In this document: positions 57,385-64,000 of the stretch, one piece after another
Numbering within the stretch: the first letter of the stretch is position 1
How the letters are laid out: every line of letters starts with the position of its first letter
Origin: Buddleja alternifolia
Lineage: Eukaryota; Streptophyta; Magnoliopsida; Lamiales; Scrophulariaceae
Length of the DNA: 64,000 bases
Direction: 5' to 3'
NCBI GenBank assembly: GCA_019426215.1
Contig: CM033405.1
Coordinates: 2,333,001-2,397,000, forward strand
Translations under genes and position numbers: made by a program
Notes under the pieces: generated by a model
Seen by the model: only the letters and a program-made list of their open reading frames with translations
Told to the model about the DNA's origin: nothing
Database searches by the model: none

Positions 57385-57910
57385 AACTCTACCTTTATTC
57401 AGTCAGGATGACCACTTAAGACGAACTAAATGTAAACTTATCAAGATAATAGATTGCACTCGGGCTACCGAGCTGCCTATGTACCTTTCGGGAATTAAGT
57501 CTAACGTAGTTACAATGTAAAATATAATTCACCTATTGTATCATTAATTCATACATGAACTTATCTAAATTTATATGCAAAGGGATCGTACTGTCAAGTC
57601 TTAGTCTTAATAACGAATCTACGACCAAGTTTACGAGTATATTATTTGCTTAGATTCCATCCCTTTGTTCTCAATAAATGCAGGTATTTATAGTGTTCAC
57701 ATGATAGACAAATACTGTTCTGCCAGCTGGAAGTCCTACTAGGATGATGCCAAGTGTCCTTGAGGGACGGCCAGGATTGTACCTCGTAGGGTCGGGTCAT
57801 GGGTTGACCCAACCCGAGTTAGAAGATACACATGGATCCTGTCGTGTTTTGCAATTATGGGGCTCGTCAGGGGTATTTGGTGCAATTTTCATATTTACGA
57901 CCCTGTCAAC
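57385..57910 (-). repeat. LTR-like dispersed repeat, copy C
   Basis: The reverse complement of the layout at 61640-62115: CTATAAATACC on the minus strand (about 57688-57698), then the leader and ATAGGCAGCTCGGTAGCC with GAGTGCAATCTATTA. It lies about 190 bp right of the Gypsy element and in opposite orientation to copy B 4 kb away. Confidence 0.65.
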
Positions 57911-59729
57911 TCGTATTTACTGTGTAATTATTAGAATTTAGTCAATAATAACGAGGTCACAAGTATAAATACTCGTTCGGTCTTATTTGGTTTATCAATA
58001 CTATTATAGGTTTGAGAAGAGATGAATGAGTTTACATCCTCTTTAGTTTTCAATTTATTCACTTTTTTTTAAAATTCGGTTACATTTTGGGTTTGGTTAA
58101 ACCGAATTTTAAAAAAAAAAACAAAAATTTCCTTTTTTTTAAATAAATTTGGTTTGGCCTGAACCGAACCGAATTTTTTCGGCAGACTGAATTTTCGATT
58201 TGTTTTTTTTGACAAGTCGAACCAATGAATAGTCCTACTATACATGAAAGAAGACCATGTGCCTTCGTTAAACGTATGCTAGTACTATCTCATATGAGAT
58301 CCACGGAAACGAGAGACTCAAGTGACATATAAGTCCAAAGAGTATCTTTTCCAATCATAGCGAAATCACATGACATGAAAGCTGGACAGAGAGCCATGCA
58401 GACTGGGCAAGATTTCATTTTGCGTGAAAAATTACAGGCCTATTTATGAAAAATGTGGCGGACGCCAAACGAGACGGTGTAAATCAACAATGACATACAC
58501 AATATGTTAACATGACATGATCTAAATTTTTTAGTGTTCAACGCTGCATACGTGCATATACGTGTTTTCGGTTAATTATTATAAAGTGAAATAATATTTG
58601 CAAAATTACTACTCCCATCAATTTCAGGACAGTAAAATTTGTAAAAAAGTAGTGGATTTTTCACATGATATCTGAAGGAAACAGACAGCACTGTCCCGCA
58701 GTGTAATGACGTTCACGTGCAATGTTATGGCATATGGCAGGAACAAGCTAAGTTGTAGCACTTTTGCCCTAATTTGTACAGAACGTGTAATAACAATTGG
58801 ATTAACATTTTTTTTCTCAAAGCGATTCAGAAAATTACGAAACTTGGCTTAAAAATACTCTGTGAAACATTTTGCAAAATATTGGACCCAAAAGAAAACT
58901 TCGTAAAGAAAATAAATTAAATGAATAATTCACCAAAACACGAGACCTTACGAGGTCCAAAGGCGATGGAGAATTTCGGGTTGATTAATGGTCGTGAGGG
59001 GTTAGCATTATCGCGAAAAAAACGATTATGTAGATATGTAAGAGCTTGATTGGATGACATGTTCATCTCATTAAAATATTTTTAGTGTGTTTGGATGGCA
59101 TGCCGTCCAAAAATTTCTGTAAAAAGAATCTCAAAATTTCTATTTATATTTTGTATAATTTGGAAAAAATACTTAATTTTTGAAAAAAAATTACAAAAAA
59201 AAGAAGTAAATTCTAAGTTTCTAACTATTCATGATTTGAAAGGACGACTGAAAAGGCTTCATCCGGCTATTTTTCAACAATGAAAATCATATCAATCACA
59301 TATTATAATGCTAAATTATACAATGTGCAAATAAGATCCATTTTGCCAATCTTTTGATATTCAATGAGTTTGGCTAAAATATGCTTATAAAAAATGATAT
59401 CTAAATACTACAACCAAACAAATTTCATATTTTTCACACAAAAATATGTCATCAACCCAAATTATTACATATTTTTCTCCGAAAAATAACTCGTCTACAC
59501 ACACTTCTAACACCATTTTTTTTATCCTAAAAAACTCAAAGATGGACGTGTCATCCAATACGCCCTTAATAGTCGTGTAACTCATCCTGGACCAAAAGGT
59601 TTAGTTTTAAGTCTTGCGGGTAAATTAACCTTAGCCCATTTTATTTGGGCTTGCGACGATCCAAATTCTTCGAAAACTTTCCCTCCTTTTATTTTACATC
59701 CTTGAAATCTGTTTCGTAAGATCTACTTT
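57911..59729. other. Intergenic DNA
   Basis: No gene is seen. About 58060-58240 has GGTTTGGTTAAACCGAA and CTGAACCGAACCGAATT blocks, partner to 49470-49620. About 59095-59580 shows weak inverted similarity (GTTTGGATGGCATGCC at 59088 and CCAATACGCCC at 59557), perhaps a decayed foldback element. Confidence 0.4.
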
Positions 59730-59943
59730 TAGCCTTTTAAGTATCTACCTCCCACTTTATGTGAGAAGTCCTGGATTCGAATTCAAACTGGCATAAGTTG
59801 TGGCTCTCCTCTCTTTTATGGAACTAAATCGAGTGTTTATGACTTAGAATTATAACTATCAACCCGAATTTGTCGGGCAAGATATACAGGATATCCCCTC
59901 CTTCTTGAATTAAAAAATAAAAATAAAAAATAAATAAATAAAA
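59730..59943 (+). mobile_element. Probable SINE
   Basis: The tRNA-like head has AAGTATCTACCTCCCAC and a B-box-like GGATTCGAATTC (about 59773). The A-rich tail is AAAAATAAAAATAAAAAATA. No clear target duplication was found. Confidence 0.5.
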
Positions 59944-60108
59944 GATACAACATTTTTATTCCTAGTTTCATTATTAAATTTAAATGAATGGAAAAAATTT
60001 CATTGTTTGATTGATCACTGAGAAAATGGTAATAATTCAACTGTTCGCAATTGCCTCGATTATATAAATTAAAGTAAGTACTTTCCATCATCTATTTCAA
60101 GAAAATTT

Positions 60109-60286
60109 TTAAGGTAAATCGGGAGTGTTGCTCCCGATCCATTTTACACAACATATTCAAAATAAATGGGGTGATTTTTACACCCACTTAATCTATGTAA
60201 ATCACCTCACTCCAAGTGTTTATGTAATAAAAAAATGGATCAAAAATAATACTCTCAATCCAACATAAAATTACCCTCTATTTCAA
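60109..60286. mobile_element. MITE-like element
   Basis: The left end TAAGGTAAATCGGGAGTGTT and the inverted right end GAGGGTAATTTTATGTTGGA are weakly related. ATCCATTTT and AAAATGGAT, and GGGGTGATTTTTACACCC with GTAAATCACCTCAC, give an internal fold. Boundaries are uncertain. Confidence 0.4.
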
Positions 60287-61639
60287 TATCGTGTTTCGTT
60301 TTTGTCTTTTGTATCCTAGAAGATTTCCCCTAGAAGTATCTATTTGTATGCCTTTAAAGTTAGTTCATCCGTCACTATTTGCTTGATTGACTTTGTATGT
60401 GTTTCGAATATAAAACAAACACGAGGTGGATCCGAATAATTGTTTCAAAGTCCCATAATAATTCACAACTTAGAATTATCTTTTAACCCCTGAGTTCGAT
60501 ACGTTAAACGGTGGTTCAAGTTTTAAACTAAACGTTGATTAAATGTATTCGAACTTCTCTTTATCTTTTTCGAGTGGACCGCAATTGATGAAACTATTTA
60601 TCATTTTCGAATGAAATAATAACATAGTGAAGGAAAAATTCAAGTCCAGATACAAATTACCTATCGATACTTAAATCTGGATACGAGATAATTTATACCT
60701 ATATTCGATTTGTTCATTTCGAGTATGAGAATTACGAATGAAAAACTCAAATCAACATACAAATTACCTATCGATACTTAGATCTGAATACAAAGTAATT
60801 TATATCTCCAAAAAAGTCTTCAATTCAGAAAAATTACAGGCAATCGAATGCCGATACAAGTCTTGAAAAGACAAATTCCATCGAGTCTAATACTAAATTA
60901 CATTACGGCTACTCCTAAATTATGCTACGATCTACTCCTACATTACGCTAAAACTACTCCTAAGACTAGAGTTAATTCTAGGAAAACGAAAATGCAGAAG
61001 TCTGATTATCTTGTGATGTTTCTTTTTTCTTTTCTCCGCGGCTCCTATATATCTTGTCTTCGGGAACCCTTCGACCTAAGTTCCTTGTCTTCGGGAACCA
61101 TCTTCAACTGTCCTCAACTGCTCTTTCAAGTCTTTTCAAATTAGCGCGTTTCTGCAGATGATTGGCTATTTGGACTTCATTTTATTTCTTCAGATTCGAT
61201 TATTGATTTTTTATTAAATCAACCATATCCTGTCATCTTTTGTATTTAATAGACCTTGATTTATTTATTTGTGGGCCTAAAATTTGTTTCTTTTCGAATT
61301 TTCCCAATTTGGGCTATTTGGATTTTGTACTTCGGAAGCCCCAATTATTTTGGTGTAAACAGTATGTTATTAGATCTTATATTGGGCTAGAATCTCCTTT
61401 TTTGGTACAATCACTATTGCTAATTAAATTATGTATCTTGTTTCATGCATCCTTCAATTAGACCGTACATCTTTCTTGATATCCAAATAATAAGTTGATA
61501 TACCTAAAATTGGTATAGGGCCTCGTCACCTCGAATCTACAGTCACATTATGTAGGGAAAGAGGTTCGTATATTTCTACTATACGAACTTCTAGATGTAA
61601 ATATACATTAGGGTCCTTGATGGATATGATAATTACAAA
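60287..61639. other. Intergenic DNA with a small duplication
   Basis: ACAAATTACCTATCGATACT with AAATCTGGATAC/AGATCTGAATAC occurs at about 60651-60697 and 60760-60805, an imperfect tandem duplication of about 110 bp. No gene is seen. Confidence 0.45.
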
Positions 61640-62115
61640 ACACTACAAGATCCGCGTGTTTCTTCTCACGCGAGTCGGGTCAGGTCAACCCATGACCCGA
61701 CCTAACGAGGTACAATTCTGACCGTTCTTCGAGGACACGTGGCATCATCTTGGTAGGACCTCTAGTTGGCAGAGCAGTACTTGTCCAACATGTGAACACT
61801 ATAAGTCACTGCATTTATTGAGAGCAAAGAGACTGGAATTTAAGCAATTAATACACTCTTAAGCTTGGTCGTATATTCGTATTAAGACTAAGACTTGACA
61901 ATACGATCTCTTGCATATAAATTTGGATAAGTTCGTGTACAAATTAACGATACAATAGGTGAATTATATATTACTTTGGAACTATAATAGACTTGATCTC
62001 TCGAGAGGTACGTAAGCAGCTCGGTAGCCCGAGTGCAGTCTATAATCTTGATTCGTTTGTATTTAGTTCATCTTACGAGGTCATTCTGATTGAGTAAGGA
62101 CAGGGTTAATTTCCG
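61640..62115 (+). repeat. LTR-like dispersed repeat, copy B
   Basis: It has GTCAACCCATGACCCGACC, GACACGTGGCATCATCTTGG, a TATA-like CACTATAAGTC, CATTTATTGAG, GACAATACGATC, GACTTGATCTCTCG, GGTACGTAAGCAGCTCGG and GTGCAGTCTATAATC, in the same order as copies A, C and D. It is the longest match to copy C. Confidence 0.65.
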
Positions 62116-62380
62116 ACCTAGATAATAGGTAATACAAACTTATGAATCATGAGTACCTTCCATGAAAACATTTCTCCTAAAGTAGGAGTCACATAGCAAG
62201 AGACAATACAAACAAAGAGAAACTCTGTTAAAGCCATTTACTTACATTTAATATAATCAATAGATTAGATAAACACACAGAGTTGAAGTGTTGAACATAA
62301 TAAAACAATAAATCTTCATGCAAATTATTCGTTTGAAAAATTTACGAAAAGCAAATGAAAGGTTCGTCTTCCCGACGGAC

Positions 62381-63361
62381 TTATCCCCGTATCCAACTAA
62401 TAAAACTACTCAAATTCTTGTACGAATCCCCCCCTTCACTTGCACTACTCGATATCATTTCCTTGAGACACAAAGTTCTTTCCTTAAACACATCCTCTTC
62501 GAACAACCGATCAATCTTTGCCTTAATTTCGTCGAACTTAACAATCCCATTTTCGTCCTCGTCGACTGTCAACCCGATTTTCCAAGAATCGCAAATGTAG
62601 CTTCTATTAATAAACTGATCAGCAAAATAAGGCCAACAAAGCATAGGAACTCCACTGCTCACGCTTTCCAGAGTCGAATTCCAACCACAGTGACTTATAA
62701 AACAAGCAATCGAAGAATGACTCAAAACCCGTTGTTGAGGCGCCCACCCGACGATCCGCCCACGGGTCGTGACCCTATCCGAATACCCGTCGGGAAAATC
62801 CTTATCCGAATCGGGTCGAACAACCCATAAAAACGACCTATTCGATTGCTCAATCCCCATAGCCAGCTCTTGAAACTGGTTTTTGTTAAATATTGTTGTG
62901 CTTCCAAAGGCAATGTATATAACTGAACAGGGTGGCTGCTGATCAAGCCATTTTAGGCAATCCGAGTCGGGTTCATGAATATGGTCCGGCAGGTTTCCAG
63001 GCCGGTTCGTGGATAGAAGCGGGCCGATCGGGGTTATATTTGTAGCCACGGCGAAGGCTCCGGGCTCGAGATCGTGGACCGAGTTGCAAATAAGCCAGTT
63101 TGCTGATTTCATGAATTTGTTGTTCTGTTTCATGATGTTGAAGACTAGTTTCTGGAGTGCTGAGATTTTTGATCTGTTCCAAACGAAGTCTGATGGGCTG
63201 ATGATAGGCATTGTTGGATTGAACTGAACTATGTTGTTGTTGTTGCTTAATGGACTTCCTGCAGTTAAAGTGTTAGGATGGTTAGTTGTTTCTATCATTC
63301 TATCTGAAAATGGGAGTTCTTGCAATGAGTTAGACATGCGAAATGCATTGTTTGGTTCTAT
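62381..63361 (-). CDS. UDP-glycosyltransferase, UGT83A-like (second exon, partial)
   Basis: A family 1 glycosyltransferase that would transfer a sugar from a UDP-sugar to a small molecule; the acceptor cannot be told. The exon opens at a splice acceptor (AACTAG at about 63362) and runs 326 codons to TAA at 62381. Counting from the first internal Met (63337), residues 81-109 read WLICNSVHDLEPGAFAVATN and IGPLLST. The 44-residue PSPG box spans about 198-241 (WAPQQRVLSHSSIACF, HCGWNSTLES, ending in DQ, which usually means UDP-glucose). LICNS, LEP and IGPLL wording is typical of UGT83A. The N-terminal half, with the catalytic His, is missing. In UGT83A genes an upstream exon encodes it, and none is found to 64000. 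It is either beyond a long intron or lost. Confidence 0.85.
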   Translation of the reverse strand: MEPNNAFRMSNSLQELPFSDRMIETTNHPNTLTAGSPLSNNNNIVQFNPTMPIISPSDFVWNRSKISALQKLVFNIMKQNNKFMKSANWLICNSVHDLEPGAFAVATNITPIGPLLSTNRPGNLPDHIHEPDSDCLKWLDQQPPCSVIYIAFGSTTIFNKNQFQELAMGIEQSNRSFLWVVRPDSDKDFPDGYSDRVTTRGRIVGWAPQQRVLSHSSIACFISHCGWNSTLESVSSGVPMLCWPYFADQFINRSYICDSWKIGLTVDEDENGIVKFDEIKAKIDRLFEEDVFKERTLCLKEMISSSASEGGDSYKNLSSFISWIRG

Positions 63362-63650
63362 CTAGTTAAGGAAATTCCGAAAGTTTTAGTTCGAATTGAG
63401 TTCGGCATATTTAATTTATCGTATGGTACGTATTTTAAGTTAAAGACAATTTTGCCCGATTGTGACCATATTGATCTTCACTCATGATTAATTTCTTATA
63501 GTTTATTAAATTCAATTTATTTTATTTTTTTGGTGAAAATTCTGAATTCACCTTCCACACTGATTTTAGTGTGAATCGAAATGTCCATTGCAATTGTAGA
63601 AGTATAGGGACTGGACCTGATAACTTCCCCTTAATTCAGTATAATTTTAA
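63362..63650. other. Probable intron or upstream DNA of the UGT gene
   Basis: AT-rich with no coding frame resembling a UGT N-terminus on the minus strand. Confidence 0.4.
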
Positions 63651-63969
63651 GGGGTAAAGATCATTGCCTACCCAAACTTTGCTGGTTTCACATTTTTTTG
63701 AATATTGGTAGAACTTTTTTTTTAACGCTTTTTTTTTATCAGAACTTTGTTTTTTTTACGCTTTTTGATCTAACCTCTCTATTTTTTAACACTTTTTTAT
63801 CTCACCCCGCCGCAAGTGTTGAAACTCTGGCGGAATATTCAGTCGAAATATGCCAATATTCAAAAAAATATAAAGCCATCCAAGTTCGGATGGATAAGTG
63901 TAAAAAAAAAATTTGTTCCAAAAAGTATAAAAATCCGCAAAGTTTTGGTAGGCAATGGTCATTCACCCC
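63651..63969. mobile_element. Foldback MITE, relative of the one at 5660
   Basis: The left end GGGGTAAAGATCATTGCCTA and the inverted right end GGGGTGAATGACCATTGCCT pair over about 40 bp. The flanks TAATTTTAA and TTATTTTAG match at 7 of 9. The interior CGGAATATTCAGTCGAAATA corresponds to CGGAATACTCCAGTTATTTG at 6085. Confidence 0.7.
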
Positions 63970-64000
63970 TTATTTTAGATGTTATATGAAACTTAATTGT

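Noticed and set aside
62318..62830. 170-codon plus-strand frame over the UGT exon
   Set aside because: It is a shadow of the minus-strand UGT, which carries the PSPG box.

Overview
The window is nuclear DNA from a flowering plant, most likely a eudicot. The reasons are spliced genes with GT-AG introns, plant-type families (a sporopollenin acyl-CoA synthetase, a family 1 glycosyltransferase, a TPX2-like protein with G2/M promoter motifs), a telo-box ribosomal protein promoter, and a dense load of plant transposons. I cannot name the species. The style of the repeats would fit an asterid, but that is only an impression.

The left half (about 9.5-33 kb) is the gene-rich part. A TPX2-domain microtubule protein (9706-13544, +), cytosolic ribosomal protein eS19 (15284-16755, -), the beta subunit of the mitochondrial processing peptidase (19256-22617, +) and an ACOS5-type fatty acyl-CoA synthetase for the pollen wall (24663-30103, +) can each be assembled exon by exon with an unbroken frame. 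A small secreted six-cysteine peptide (32554-32823, -) follows. The first 1.3 kb holds the promoter and 5' UTR exon of a minus-strand gene whose body lies outside the window.

The right half (33-62 kb) is mostly transposons. It contains a non-autonomous LTR element with both LTRs, a tRNA-iMet primer site and a GATAA target duplication (34712-37058); a solo LTR of a large Copia element (37749-39530) sitting in DNA that may be organellar; a 7.1-kb Ty3/Gypsy element (50040-57193) whose integrase is split by a 1.4-kb non-autonomous CACTA transposon; and Mutator-type foldback elements with 9-10 bp target duplications. Between them lie a single-exon atypical HLH gene (48279-48590) and a possible orphan 5' exon (49843-50025). 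A UDP-glycosyltransferase second exon (62381-63361, -) ends the window; its first exon is not seen.

The genes are ordinary single-copy plant genes with no shared pathway, and I see no operon-like or gene-cluster logic. The informative parts are the nested insertions (SINE in MITE, CACTA in Gypsy, MULE in a CACTA-like relic), a SINE family with clear target duplications, a four-copy LTR-like repeat family with a conserved leader, and three copies of the upstream region of the cysteine-rich peptide gene, one of them inverted. I did not find a convincing new biological system.
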